Positions 51,936 through 61,800 of a DNA stretch of 64,000 nt are shown here, piece after piece (positions within the stretch are counted from its first letter, which is position 1; each line of letters opens with the position of its first letter). The notes below the pieces were generated by a model. That model worked only from the letters and a program-made list of their open reading frames with translations, searched no databases and was not told where the DNA came from. The stretch is from Streptomyces sp. NA02950 (GTDB taxonomy: Bacteria; Actinomycetota; Actinomycetes; Streptomycetales; Streptomycetaceae). A program made the position numbers and the translations under genes. The stretch covers positions 3,840,501 through 3,904,500 of the forward strand of contig NZ_CP054916.1 of NCBI RefSeq assembly GCF_013364155.1. The letters run 5' to 3'.

Positions 51936-54032
51936 TCAGTCCGTGATGTCGAAGGTCCTGAAGGCGGTCTCGCGGAGGGTCTTGCACTCGCTGTCGTCCC
52001 ACTTGGACGCCTCGCAGGTGACCACGATGGCGAAGCCGTGGCTGCTGTCCACCTTGAACCCGCGGTTGATCGCCCGGACCCGCTTGCCCCCGGTGTGGTA
52101 CTCGAACGTCCAGTCCGCGACCGTCGGGTAGCCGTGCCAGTCGACCTCTTTGATGCCCAGCCCCTTGTAGTCGGTCATCCGCTGCGGGGCACTGGACTCG
52201 CTCTTGCGCCAGTCCGCAGCCGCGTCGTCCTTGGGGGAGTTGGTGAAGTCGACCTGGATACGCGGAAGGGTGGAGCCGCCGTAGTACTTCCGGCCGCCGT
52301 CGTAGCCGTCCATCCGGTGGGCGGACCAGCCCTTCGGCATCGCCATGGTGAAGGGGAAGTCGGAGCTCTTGACCATCTCGTACCCGTCCGGGAGCGAACC
52401 GCCCTCCTTCTCCTTGCCGCCGGAGCCCTTGCCCTTGTCGCCGTCGTCGTCCGAGCCCTTGCCGCCGCCCTTGCCGGAGTTGTTGTCGTCCTGCTCCGAC
52501 GGACCGCCGGACGCCTCGGTCTTGGGGGACTTCTTGGCCGACTCCTCGGACTTCTCCGCGTCGCCCTTCCCGGTCTTCGCATTGCCGCCCGCACCGGCCG
52601 AAGCGGCCTTGTCGCCGCCGGACGCCCCCTTGGCGCCGTCGTTGTTGTCACCGCCGCTGAGCACGACAGCAAGAACGACACCGATGATGGCGAGGGCCAC
52701 GACCACCGCGATGATGATCAGCGTGCGCCTGGGCACCACATCGGTGAGCGAGGCGCGGGGCGGAGCGGGCGGTTCCGGGTTGACCGGGGACCGGGACGAC
52801 GACGAGGAAGCGGAAGCGGTCTTCGACGCCGCGGCAGCACCGGCCCCGGAACCAGAGGCGGAACCGGACTTCGAGCCCGACGCCTTCGGGCCCGACGCCT
52901 TCGCACCGGACGACTTCGCTCCCGTGGACCCGGAACCGGAACCTCTGGCAGCCTTCGACCCGGAACCGGAACCCGACGATCCCGACGTCGCCCCCGACTT
53001 CTGCGCGCTCTCCGACCGCTTCGTCGCCGCGGCTGCCGCCGCCGCGTTGCGCACCGAGCGCAGCGCGCCCCGCCTGCGCTCCGATACGGCCGACTCCTTG
53101 GCCTTGGCCGCCGCCTCTTCCTCCGCCGACGGGGTGGGCGGCAGGCTCATCGCGCGGGTGGCGTCGGCGGGCGGCGGGACGGCGGAGCCCTCCGGGGCGC
53201 TCAGCGCGTCCTCCAGCAGCGCCCGCGCACCGGCGTCGTCGAGCCGCCGCTCGGGGTCCTTGTCGAGCAGGCCGTAGATGACCTCCTCCAGCGGGCCCGC
53301 GTTCTTCGGCGGCTCCACCGGCTCGGTCATCACGGCGGTGAGGGTCGCTATGGCCGTGCTCTTGTCGTAGGGCGGTACGCCCTCCACCGCGGCGTACAGC
53401 AGACCGCCCAGCGACCACAGGTCGGCGGGGGGGCCGGGCTTGTGGCCGCGGGCGCGCTCGGGCGAGATGTAGGAGGGCGCGCCGACGAGCATGCCGGTGG
53501 AGGTGACCGACGGGTCGCCCTCGACCTGGGCGATACCGAAGTCGGTGAGCACCACCCGGCCGTCGTCGGAGATCAGGACGTTGGACGGTTTGACGTCGCG
53601 GTGCAGGATCCCCGCCTGGTGGGCGGCGCGCAGCACATCGAGGACGGCGAGCCCGACCTCGGCGGCGCGCCGCGGGGTGAGCGGGCCGTCGTCCCGGACG
53701 ACATCGGCGAGCGAGCTGCCCTCGATCAGTTCCATGACGATCCAGGGGCGGTCGTCCTCGTCGACCACGTCGTAGACGGTGACGGCCCCGTTGCTGCGGA
53801 TCCGGGCGATCGCCTTCGCCTCGCGCAGCGTACGGGTGATGAGCCGTCTCTTCTCGTCCTCGTCGACGCTGGACGGGAAGCGCAGCTCCTTGACCGCGAC
53901 CGTACGGCCGAGGGTCTCGTCACTCGCGCGCCAGACCGTTCCCATGCCGCCCTGACCGAGCATCTCCCCGAGCCGGTACCGCCCGGCGAGGAGGCGCCCG
54001 GTCGGGCCCTGCGTCTGCTCCGCCTCCGACAT
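51936..54032 (-). CDS. membrane serine/threonine protein kinase
   Basis: 698 aa Hanks-type kinase. G-loop MLGQGGMGTVW, VAVKELRFP, ILHRDVKPSNVL, LTDFGIAQ and GAPSYISPERARG are intact. Then an Ala/Lys/Gly/Ser low-complexity linker, a single membrane helix (TLIIIAVVVALAIIGVVLAV), a Gly/Asp/Lys-rich stalk and an outer domain (SDFPFTMAMPKGWSAHRMDG) related to that of the next gene. ATG 54032 with AGAGGGG upstream; the frame upstream is open but unlikely coding. No PASTA repeats, so not PknB. Confidence 0.9.
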   Translation of the reverse strand: MSEAEQTQGPTGRLLAGRYRLGEMLGQGGMGTVWRASDETLGRTVAVKELRFPSSVDEDEKRRLITRTLREAKAIARIRSNGAVTVYDVVDEDDRPWIVMELIEGSSLADVVRDDGPLTPRRAAEVGLAVLDVLRAAHQAGILHRDVKPSNVLISDDGRVVLTDFGIAQVEGDPSVTSTGMLVGAPSYISPERARGHKPGPPADLWSLGGLLYAAVEGVPPYDKSTAIATLTAVMTEPVEPPKNAGPLEEVIYGLLDKDPERRLDDAGARALLEDALSAPEGSAVPPPADATRAMSLPPTPSAEEEAAAKAKESAVSERRRGALRSVRNAAAAAAATKRSESAQKSGATSGSSGSGSGSKAARGSGSGSTGAKSSGAKASGPKASGSKSGSASGSGAGAAAASKTASASSSSSRSPVNPEPPAPPRASLTDVVPRRTLIIIAVVVALAIIGVVLAVVLSGGDNNDGAKGASGGDKAASAGAGGNAKTGKGDAEKSEESAKKSPKTEASGGPSEQDDNNSGKGGGKGSDDDGDKGKGSGGKEKEGGSLPDGYEMVKSSDFPFTMAMPKGWSAHRMDGYDGGRKYYGGSTLPRIQVDFTNSPKDDAAADWRKSESSAPQRMTDYKGLGIKEVDWHGYPTVADWTFEYHTGGKRVRAINRGFKVDSSHGFAIVVTCEASKWDDSECKTLRETAFRTFDITD

Positions 54033-54193
54033 GCGACCCCTCTGCAAATCAACCCACCCTGAACCCACCCTGGGAGAGCGACCATTGTCTCTCATCCGCG
54101 GACCCGCGGAAGTCCGGGGTCCACGGCGTGGCGCGCCGCCCTCCGCGACACCTGCGAACATCGGTGCATACGCAGAGAAGGAAGGCCCGTGTC

Positions 54194-55387
54194 ATGCCCA
54201 TCTCCGCCCTACGATGGCACAAGCGGAGTCGGATGCCGACCGCCCTCGCACGCCCGGCCGCGCTGACGACCGCTCTGGCGGCCGCACTGGCGGTCGCGCT
54301 GTCCGGCTGCGGCCACGGCGCGAACGGCGGTGCGGGCGGGGAGACACCGGCGAGCGCGGGGGCGTCACGGGACGCGGCGGTCCGTACGGCGGTCCGCGCG
54401 CTGGTGGCGGACGGCGCCGCGCCGGGAGCGGCGGTGCTCGTCCGGGACGGGCGCGGGACGCGGTTCACGGCGGCGGGCGTTGCGGATGTCCGCACCGGGC
54501 GGCGCATCCACCGGAACGACCACTTCCGTGCGGGGAGTCTCACCAAGACCGTCATCGCGGCGGTGACGCTGCGGCTGGCCGACCAGGGGCGGCTGCGTCT
54601 GGACGACACCGTCGAGCGCCATCTGCCGGGGCTGGTGCACGGTCAGGGGAACGACGGACGGCGCATCACCCTCCGTCAGCTGCTCACCCACACCAGCGGT
54701 CTGTACGACTACCCGGCCGATCCGGAGCTGGCCCGGCAACTGTCTTCGGCCGGCACCCGTACCCGCACCCCGGCCTCGCTGGTCCGTACCGCCGTCTCCC
54801 ACCCCCCGTACTTCCGGCCCGGGTCCGCCTGGCGCTACTCCAACACCAACTACGTCCTGCTGGGGATGGTGATCCAGCGGGTCACCGGCCACAGCTACGC
54901 CGACGAGGCGCGGCGGCTGGTCCTGCGTCCCCTGGCCCTGGACGACACCTCCTTCCCGGGCACCCGCACCACCCTTCCGGCCCCGCACGGCCGCGCGTAC
55001 TCCGGCGAGGACGGCGCCCGACGGGACGTCACCGACCTCAACCCCTCCACGGCGGGAGCCGCGGGCGAGATGGTCTCCACCCTCGACGATCTGACCCGGC
55101 TGGTCTCCGGGCTCCAGCGCGGCCCGGTACTGGACCGCGCCGGGCTGCGCACCATGCGCGACACCTCGGCCTCCCACGGCCGGTACGGGATGGGGCTGTT
55201 CCCGGTGCGGCTGCCCTGCGGAGTGACGCTCTGGGGCCACAACGGGGAGATCACCGGCTCCTACGCACTGGCCGTCGCCACCTCCGACGGGCGCCGGGGC
55301 CTGGCCTACCGGCTCAACAGCGGCGCCCGGCCCGCCCCCGCCACCGAGTCGGCCCTGCTCAAGGCCGCGTTCTGCACCGGTTCATAG
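54194..55387 (+). CDS. serine hydrolase lipoprotein (beta-lactamase class C / D-Ala-D-Ala carboxypeptidase family)
   Basis: 397 aa. Signal peptide with lipobox VALSGC; nucleophile in SLTK, YSNTNY as the YxN motif, and the third motif as WGHNGEITG. Acts outside the membrane on peptidoglycan peptides or other esters/amides. ATG 54194 is preceded by AAGGAAGG; earlier in-frame starts lack ribosome sites. Divergent from the kinase. Confidence 0.87.
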   Translation: MPISALRWHKRSRMPTALARPAALTTALAAALAVALSGCGHGANGGAGGETPASAGASRDAAVRTAVRALVADGAAPGAAVLVRDGRGTRFTAAGVADVRTGRRIHRNDHFRAGSLTKTVIAAVTLRLADQGRLRLDDTVERHLPGLVHGQGNDGRRITLRQLLTHTSGLYDYPADPELARQLSSAGTRTRTPASLVRTAVSHPPYFRPGSAWRYSNTNYVLLGMVIQRVTGHSYADEARRLVLRPLALDDTSFPGTRTTLPAPHGRAYSGEDGARRDVTDLNPSTAGAAGEMVSTLDDLTRLVSGLQRGPVLDRAGLRTMRDTSASHGRYGMGLFPVRLPCGVTLWGHNGEITGSYALAVATSDGRRGLAYRLNSGARPAPATESALLKAAFCTGS

Positions 55388-55402
55388 CGGCTCGCGGCCC
55401 AC

Positions 55403-55442
55403 GGACGAGCCCCGTCCCGGCGTCACTCGACGGGGTCCGTCC
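55403..55442. terminator. hairpin between convergent genes
   Basis: CCCCGTC at 55410 pairs with GACGGGG at 55429, extended by GGAC with GTCC. Confidence 0.45.
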
Positions 55443-55455
55443 GCACCGCGGGCGC

Positions 55456-57162
55456 TCAGAGCGGGATGATGTCCGGCGCACCCAGCCGGGCGGCGTCCGC
55501 CGTCAGATCGTCCGGCTGCCGCTGGGATTCGCGTTCGGCCTCGACCCGCTTCTCGTAGTGCTCGACCTCCTTGTCGATCTGCTCCTGGCCCCAGCCCAGC
55601 ACCCCGGCCATCAGCCCGGCCACCTCGCGCGCACAGCGCGTACCGCGGTCGAAGGTCTCGATGGAGATGCGGGTGCGGCGGGTGAGCACATCGTCGATAT
55701 GGCGGGCGCCCTCGTGGGAGGCGGCGTAGACGATCTCGGCCCGCAGATAGTCATCGGCCCCGGCCAGCGGTTCGCCGAGCGAGGGGTCCTGGGCGATCAG
55801 CTCCAGCATCTCGTCGACCACGGCCCCGTAGCGGTTCAGCAGGTGTTCCACCCGCGCCACATGGAGCCCGGACCGCTGGGCGATCCGGGCCCGTGCGTTC
55901 CACAGCGCCCGGTAGCCCACCGCGCCGATGAGCGGCACCTCCTCGGTGACGCAGGGCCCGACCCGGCGGTCGAGGCCGTGCACCGCCTCGTCCACCGCGT
56001 CCTTGGCCATCACCCGGTACGTGGTGTACTTGCCGCCCGCGACCACCACCATGCCCGGTACGGGGTGGGCCACCGTGTGCTCGCGCGAGAGCTTGCTGGT
56101 CGCGTCCGACTCCCCGGCCAGCAGCGGGCGCAGCCCGGCGTAGACCCCCTCCACGTCGTCGCGGGTGAGCGGCACCGCGAGCACCTCGTTGACATGCTCC
56201 AGCAGATAGTCGATATCGGCGCTGGAGGCGGCCGGATGGGCCTTGTCCAGGTCCCAGTCGGTGTCGGTGGTGCCGACGATCCAGTGGCGGCCCCAGGGGA
56301 TCACGAACAGCACGCTCTTCTCGGTGCGCAGGATCAGCCCGGACGTGGAGTGGATCCGGTCCCGGGGCACCACGAGGTGGATGCCCTTGGACGCGCGGAC
56401 GTGGAACTGCCCGCGCTCCCCGATCAGCGCCTGGGTCTCGTCGGTCCACACCCCGCTGGAGTTCACCACCTGGCGGGCGCGGACCTCGAACTCCCCGCCC
56501 TGCTCCAGATCGTGCACCCGGGCGCCGACCACCCGCGCCCCCTCGCGCAGGAAGCCGACCACCCGCGCCCGGTTGGCGACATGCGCCCCGTAGCGGGCGG
56601 CCGTCCGCACCAGCGCGGTGACGAAGCGGGCGTCGTCCACCTGGGCGTCGTAGTACTGCAACGCCCCGACCAGCGCGTCCTTGCGGAGGCAGGGCGCCAC
56701 CCGCAGGGCCCGGGTCCGGGTCAGATGGCGGTGGACGGGCAGCCCGCGGCCGTGTCCGGAGGAGACCGACATCGCGTCGTAGAGCGCGACCCCCGCACCC
56801 GCGTACAGCCGCTCCCAGCCCCGGTGCTTGAGCGGATAGAGGAACGGCACCGGCTTCACCAGATGCGGCGCGATCCGCTCCAGCAGCAGCCCGCGCTCCT
56901 TGAGCGCCTCTCTGACGAGGGCGAAGTCCAGCATCTCCAGATAGCGCAGGCCCCCGTGGATCAGCTTGCTGGACCGGCTGGAGGTACCCGAGGCCCAGTC
57001 GCGTGCCTCCACCAGGCCGGTTTCCAGCCCGCGGGTCGCGGCGTCCAGCGCGGTGCCCGCGCCGACCACTCCGCTGCCCACGACCAGTACGTCCAGCTCA
57101 CGGTCCGCCATCCGGGCCAGCGCCTCGCCACGCTCGGACGGTCCCAGTGCCGGTGTCCTCAC
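55456..57162 (-). CDS. glpD: glycerol-3-phosphate dehydrogenase
   Basis: 568 aa FAD enzyme. VLVVGSGVVGAGTALDAATR (20) FAD motif at residues 25-44, SSRSSKLIHGGLRYLEMLDF (20), SSGVWTDETQAL, GTTDTDWDLD, GGKYTTYRVMAKDAVDEAV (19) and a DAO_C domain at the end. Oxidises sn-glycerol-3-phosphate to DHAP and feeds electrons to menaquinone. GTG 57162 with GGGAGGCAG upstream. A Crp-like palindrome begins 14 bases upstream. Confidence 0.93.
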   Translation of the reverse strand: MRTPALGPSERGEALARMADRELDVLVVGSGVVGAGTALDAATRGLETGLVEARDWASGTSSRSSKLIHGGLRYLEMLDFALVREALKERGLLLERIAPHLVKPVPFLYPLKHRGWERLYAGAGVALYDAMSVSSGHGRGLPVHRHLTRTRALRVAPCLRKDALVGALQYYDAQVDDARFVTALVRTAARYGAHVANRARVVGFLREGARVVGARVHDLEQGGEFEVRARQVVNSSGVWTDETQALIGERGQFHVRASKGIHLVVPRDRIHSTSGLILRTEKSVLFVIPWGRHWIVGTTDTDWDLDKAHPAASSADIDYLLEHVNEVLAVPLTRDDVEGVYAGLRPLLAGESDATSKLSREHTVAHPVPGMVVVAGGKYTTYRVMAKDAVDEAVHGLDRRVGPCVTEEVPLIGAVGYRALWNARARIAQRSGLHVARVEHLLNRYGAVVDEMLELIAQDPSLGEPLAGADDYLRAEIVYAASHEGARHIDDVLTRRTRISIETFDRGTRCAREVAGLMAGVLGWGQEQIDKEVEHYEKRVEAERESQRQPDDLTADAARLGAPDIIPL

Positions 57163-57175
57163 CGCTGCCTCCCGT

Positions 57176-57191
57176 TGTGATCGACATCACG
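57176..57191. promoter_or_regulatory. Crp/Fnr-like palindrome before glpD
   Basis: TGTGA TCGACA TCACG matches the TGTGA-N6-TCACA rule at 9 of 10 positions. Being 14 bases from the start codon, it would act as a repressor site or overlap the ribosome site. Confidence 0.5.
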
Positions 57192-57362
57192 TCGCACGTT
57201 CAGTGATTTTCCTGGCTTTCTCCTCGCCGTGCCATGGCGCTGCTCCACCCACTGCCGCAACACCGGGCCAACACCCCCCACCAATACTGAATACGAGTCA
57301 TATTTCCGCTTAGTCTGCCTTTGCGCCATCCGGAATCGCCTCGGGAAGGACGGCTCGCAGTC

Positions 57363-58634
57363 ATGTCCGCAGATCTCGCCGTCATCGGACTCGGCCATCT
57401 CGGTCTCCCCCTCGCCCAGGCCGCCACCGCCGCGGCCGTCCGCACCGTCGGTTACGACCCCGATCCGCGCGCCATCGGCGATCTGCGGGCCGGCCGGCTG
57501 CCCTCCGGGGCCGCTGACGGCCGGCTGTCCGCCGCCGATCTGCGCCGGATGGTCGCCGGCGGCTTCCGGATCACCGCCGACCCCGCCGAACTGGGCCGTG
57601 TCCGTACCGCCGTGATCTGCGCCCCGACCCCGCTGGGCGAGGACCGGAAGCTCGATCTGTCGGCGGTCACCGAGGCGGCCCGTACGCTCGCGGCCCGACT
57701 GCGACCGCACACCACTGTCCTGCTGGAATCCACCGTGTACCCCGGCACCACCGAGGAATTCCTGCGTCCGGTTCTCGAGGAGGGATCCGGGCTGCGCGCA
57801 GGACGCGACTTCCACCTCGCCTACGCCCCCTGCCGCCTCGACCCCGGCAACCGCGCCTACGGCCCCGCCAACACCCCCAAGGTGATCGGCGGCCTCACCC
57901 CCGCCTGCACCGAGGCCGCCGCCGCCTTCTACGGCCGGTTCACCGAGAAGGTGGTGCGCGCCCGCGGCCCGCGCGAGGCCGAAGCCGTCAAGGTCCTGGA
58001 GACCAACTACCGCCACGTCAACATCGCCCTGGTCAACGAGATGGCGGTGTACTGCCACGACCTGGGCGTGGACCTGTGGGACGTGGTCCGCTGCGCCGAG
58101 ACCAAGCCCTTCGGCTTCCAGTCCTTCCGCCCGGGCCCCGGCGTCGGCGGCCACGGAGTGCCCGTCGACCACGACCACATGGCCTACCAGCAGCGCGGCC
58201 TCGGCCTCCCGCTGCGGATGGTCGAGCTGGCGCAGCAGGTCAACGGGCGGATGCCGGCTTACGTCACCCAGCGGTGCACGGCCCTGCTCAATGAGTACGG
58301 CAAGTCCGCGCGCGGTGCGCACGTCCTGCTGCTGGGCGTCGGCTACAAACCCGACATCGCCGACGAGGAGGGATCGCCCGCCCGGGAGATCGCGTCCCGG
58401 CTGATGGAGCTGGGCGCCGAGATCAGCTACCACGACCCGTATGTGCCGCAGTGGCGGGTGCGGGGGCGGCGGGTGGAGCGGGCGGACGCGCTGTACGAAG
58501 CGGCGGCCGACGCGGACCTGACCGTGCTGCTGCAACACCACCGGGCGTACGACCTGCAAGGGCTCGCGGTGAAAGCCCAACTGCTGCTGGACACCAGAGG
58601 GGCGAGCCCGGCGGGCACGGCCCACCGGCTCTGA
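57363..58634 (+). CDS. UDP-glucose/GDP-mannose dehydrogenase family protein lacking catalytic residues
   Basis: 423 aa. NAD motif LAVIGLGHLGLPLAQAA, VICAPTPL, ESTVYPGTTEEF, NTPKVIGGL, KVLETNYRHVNIALVNEMAV (20) and GVGYKPDIADEEGSPAREI (19) place it in the family. The nucleophile motif GGHCxPxDP reads GGHGVPVDH (Cys to Gly), and the base in SPERxDPG reads APCRLDPG (Glu to Cys). A four-electron oxidation to a uronate is therefore unlikely; it may be a pseudoenzyme, an alcohol-level oxidoreductase or a binding protein. ATG 57363 chosen at GGAAGGACGG. Confidence 0.85.
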   Translation: MSADLAVIGLGHLGLPLAQAATAAAVRTVGYDPDPRAIGDLRAGRLPSGAADGRLSAADLRRMVAGGFRITADPAELGRVRTAVICAPTPLGEDRKLDLSAVTEAARTLAARLRPHTTVLLESTVYPGTTEEFLRPVLEEGSGLRAGRDFHLAYAPCRLDPGNRAYGPANTPKVIGGLTPACTEAAAAFYGRFTEKVVRARGPREAEAVKVLETNYRHVNIALVNEMAVYCHDLGVDLWDVVRCAETKPFGFQSFRPGPGVGGHGVPVDHDHMAYQQRGLGLPLRMVELAQQVNGRMPAYVTQRCTALLNEYGKSARGAHVLLLGVGYKPDIADEEGSPAREIASRLMELGAEISYHDPYVPQWRVRGRRVERADALYEAAADADLTVLLQHHRAYDLQGLAVKAQLLLDTRGASPAGTAHRL

Positions 58635-58738
58635 CGGCGGGGCGGGCCACCGGAGCCGTCCGGTCGCCGGTGCCCCGGCCGCCGCCTTCCGGACTCCCGC
58701 CGGCGGGCCGCGCTTCCCCTGGCTCCGGGCGCCCCGGA

Positions 58739-59350
58739 CTACGCGACGACCGGCAGCTCCTCCGTCAGATACCGCTGGACCGTGACTCCGACCGTGCCGA
58801 CCACCACCTCCCGGTCCAGCGAGGCCAGCGGCTGTATCTCCAGGACGTAGCGGGTGAGGGCCAGCCCGACCAGCTGGGAGCCGACCAGCCCGGCGCGTAC
58901 GTCCGGCCTCCGCCCGCCCGCCATCTCGGCGACCCGGCCCAGCACCTCGCGGGCGATGAAGCCGCGCACCGTCCGCGCGGACGCCGGGTGGGAGACCGCC
59001 GAGCGCAGGATCGACAGCAGCTTGGCGCGGGTGGGTTCCTCCTCCCATAACCGCAGGAAGGCGCGGACCAGCCGTTCCCCCAGCCCCTCCACCCCACCGT
59101 CCAGGACCGGCCCGAGCAGCAGCTCCGGGCGCATCGCGTCCCGCATACAGGCGGTGAACAGCCCTTCCTTGGAGGCGAAGAAGTGGTGCACCAGTGCGGC
59201 GTCGACCCCCGCGGCCTTGGCGATCGACCGCACCGAGGCGCCGTCGAAGCCACCCTCCGCGAACATCCGCTGGGCCACCCCCAGGATCGTGTCGCGGCTC
59301 TCCGTCACGCCGGGTCTCCGGCCGGTGCGCTTGCGGCCTCCGATGGTCAT
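58739..59350 (-). CDS. TetR family transcriptional regulator
   Basis: 203 aa. HTH segment ILGVAQRMFAEGGFDGASVR then IAKAAGVDAALVHHFFASKE (20) is a standard TetR recognition region; TetR_C-like helices follow. ATG 59350 with GGAGGTTG upstream. No 15-bp operator copy at its promoter. Target unknown. Confidence 0.88.
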   Translation of the reverse strand: MTIGGRKRTGRRPGVTESRDTILGVAQRMFAEGGFDGASVRSIAKAAGVDAALVHHFFASKEGLFTACMRDAMRPELLLGPVLDGGVEGLGERLVRAFLRLWEEEPTRAKLLSILRSAVSHPASARTVRGFIAREVLGRVAEMAGGRRPDVRAGLVGSQLVGLALTRYVLEIQPLASLDREVVVGTVGVTVQRYLTEELPVVA

Positions 59351-59556
59351 GGCGGCAACCTCCACGGGTTCACAGCTATCACGGCTCATTACTGCTGCAC
59401 TGCTGCTCACGGCAATCACGCCGGACGACGCGGAGTACGGCATGCGGCGTGTCGGAAACCGCCCCACTGTACGGCCCGGGCCGGACACCGCCAGGCCCGC
59501 GCGGACGCATTGTCAGGGACCGGACGCGTCAGGGACCGGTCGCCGTCGGCCGTCGG

Positions 59557-61800
59557 TCACGTCCCGCGCGCACGGCGCAGCCGGACCGCCGCGGCGAGCA
59601 CGATCAGCAGCATCCCGCCCCCGACGAACGCGACGGCTCCCGAGGGCACCGACCGCACATCCGCGGTGAACGTCATCGGCTCGCCCCAGGGTCGGCCGTC
59701 CGAGGTGGTGTAGAGCCGGGCGGTCAGCCGCACCGGGCCGTTGGCGTACGCGCTCACCCGGACCCGTACCGTCCGGCTCACCGCCCGGGAGGCCCGCACC
59801 TCCACCGACCGGTCCACCGTGCTCAGCCGCTCCGGGTGGCTGGAGAGCACCCGCAGTTCGACCCCGGTGAGGTCCTGCTGGAGCCCGTTGTCGACGGTGA
59901 CCGGGATGGTCGCGGTGCCCCCGGCCACCACCACCGTCGACTTGGGCACCAGCCGCACCGACGCCAGGGAGGCCGTCAGATAGCGGGTCACGCCCCGCTG
60001 GTAGGCACCGGCCCCCTCCGCGTTGCCGCGCCAGGCGGTCGACAGGGAGCGCGTCATCGCCGCCCGTACGGACGCGGCGGTGGCCCGCCCGTCCGAGAGC
60101 ACCTTCGCCAGTGCCCGCATCCGCCGCCGGTCCCGGGCGACCGCGGCGAGCCGGGCGGGCGGCAGCTCCGAGGCGCGCAGCGCGATGGGATAGCCGTCGA
60201 AGCTCCGCAACTCCCCCGGCTCCGGCTCGCGCAGCGCCACCTCGAACCGGGTGGGCTCCAGCCAGCCCGCCCGCTGGCCGTCGGCCAGCGCCCCGAGCAG
60301 GACACCCGCCACCGCGACCGGCATCCGGCGCGGTGGCACCACCACCAGGTCGCGGCGGGCGTACGGCAGCTCCCGTACGGCCGTCAGCGTCTCGGCGAGC
60401 AGCCGCTGCCGCAGCCGCAGCCGGGCGGGGGCGCCGGTGACGGAGCCGCCAGCGGACCCCTGGGAGCCTTGGGAACCCTGGGAGAGGAGGGCGGCGAGCG
60501 TCGTGTCGTAGGTCAGCGCGGTCGTCCCGCCGTCGAGCGACACCGCGCCGTCGTCCGTCGCTCCCCCCGCGACCAGCGCGGCCGACGGGCCGACCGACCC
60601 GCCGGAGGCCAGCACCGTGCTCAGGCCCAGCCGCCGGGTGTACGCGGCGATCGCACCGTCCACCGCGCCGCCCGCGGGCCAGGCCACATCGGCGCGGGCG
60701 TGGGTGTCCAGCGCCCGGTCCACCACCGTCCGGCCCGTCCGGGACGACCGGCGCAGCAGCCCGGCCAGGGACTCGTCGCCGCCGCGCGCGAGCGAGGCCA
60801 GGTCCGGATCCGCGTACGGCAGCGCGATGACGTCCCTTCCGTGGACCGCCTTGCGGAGCGCGGCCAGCCAGTCCGCCGCCGCGTCGCCGCCCTCGCCGTC
60901 GACGGCGTCCTGCGGATCGGTGCCGCCGGGGGTCCCGGACACCCGGTAGCCGTCCCTCATGGCCTGGGCCTGGACGATGAGATCGGGGTCGATCACCCAG
61001 GTCACCGGCTGGCCCTCGCCCATGTCGACCAGCCGCCGCAGCCGTCCGACGGGCCCGAAGGCCGCCTTCAGCGCGTCGTCGCGGAACACCGGCAGCACCC
61101 GGTCGGAGGTGCGCTGGGTCAGCGCCTCCATGTGCGGGACATCGGTGATCGGCCACAGGACGGTGGTGTGCAGCGGCTCCGGATCGGTGCCGTCGGGATA
61201 GGCGCACACATAACCGCGCGCCAGCCCGAGGACGGTGCCGTTCCCGCGGGCCACGTCCACGGTGAGCCCGAACGCCCCGGGCCCGTCGAGGCCCAGGTCC
61301 GGTACGGGCACGGTGAGCTGGAAGCGTTGCACGGCGCCGGGTGCGAGCGCGGCCACGGCGGCCGTACGGCCCGGCACCCGCGGGCCGTCGGCGCGGCCCA
61401 GGGCGGTACGCCCGGCCACGGCGGCGAGTCCGCTGCGGGTGTCGATCGCCCCCTGCCGTCCGATCCGCACCCCGAGGCGGGTGGCGTTGAGCCGGCGGCC
61501 CGAGGTGTTGGTGACGGTTCCGCCGATTTTCAGCTCCCCGCCCTGGCGCACCACCGAGGGGTTCAGCGACTCCAGTTCGACGGAGGCGGGATACGCCACC
61601 CGGCTGACGGACGGTGGCCCGGCGGGGTGACCCGGGGCGGTGCCGGGGTTGTTCGCGGACGGAACGTGGGTGCCGGGGGGCGGTGTACGGGAAGCGGGGG
61701 GCAGGGCGGCGGCGGAGGGCAGGAGGGAGACGATCGCGGCCAGGACGGCGACGGTCACGAAGACCGCTCGCCTGTGTGCCCCGCGCAGGACTGCCGTCAC
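59557..61800 (-). CDS. DUF6049 family secreted/membrane protein
   Basis: 747 aa. N-terminal signal segment (AVFVTVAVLAAIVSLLPSAA), a beta-sandwich domain (SVELESLNPSVVRQGGELKI), a middle alpha/beta region (VTWVIDPDLIVQAQAMRDGY, DVIALPYADPDLASLARGG), late Ig-like domains (VVVAGGTATIPVTVDNGLQQ) and a C-terminal helix (AVAFVGGGMLLIVLAAAVRL) followed by RRARGT. Conserved in actinobacteria, usually near cell-envelope genes; role undefined. GTG 61800 is the most likely start. Confidence 0.82.
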   Translation of the reverse strand: MTAVLRGAHRRAVFVTVAVLAAIVSLLPSAAALPPASRTPPPGTHVPSANNPGTAPGHPAGPPSVSRVAYPASVELESLNPSVVRQGGELKIGGTVTNTSGRRLNATRLGVRIGRQGAIDTRSGLAAVAGRTALGRADGPRVPGRTAAVAALAPGAVQRFQLTVPVPDLGLDGPGAFGLTVDVARGNGTVLGLARGYVCAYPDGTDPEPLHTTVLWPITDVPHMEALTQRTSDRVLPVFRDDALKAAFGPVGRLRRLVDMGEGQPVTWVIDPDLIVQAQAMRDGYRVSGTPGGTDPQDAVDGEGGDAAADWLAALRKAVHGRDVIALPYADPDLASLARGGDESLAGLLRRSSRTGRTVVDRALDTHARADVAWPAGGAVDGAIAAYTRRLGLSTVLASGGSVGPSAALVAGGATDDGAVSLDGGTTALTYDTTLAALLSQGSQGSQGSAGGSVTGAPARLRLRQRLLAETLTAVRELPYARRDLVVVPPRRMPVAVAGVLLGALADGQRAGWLEPTRFEVALREPEPGELRSFDGYPIALRASELPPARLAAVARDRRRMRALAKVLSDGRATAASVRAAMTRSLSTAWRGNAEGAGAYQRGVTRYLTASLASVRLVPKSTVVVAGGTATIPVTVDNGLQQDLTGVELRVLSSHPERLSTVDRSVEVRASRAVSRTVRVRVSAYANGPVRLTARLYTTSDGRPWGEPMTFTADVRSVPSGAVAFVGGGMLLIVLAAAVRLRRARGT

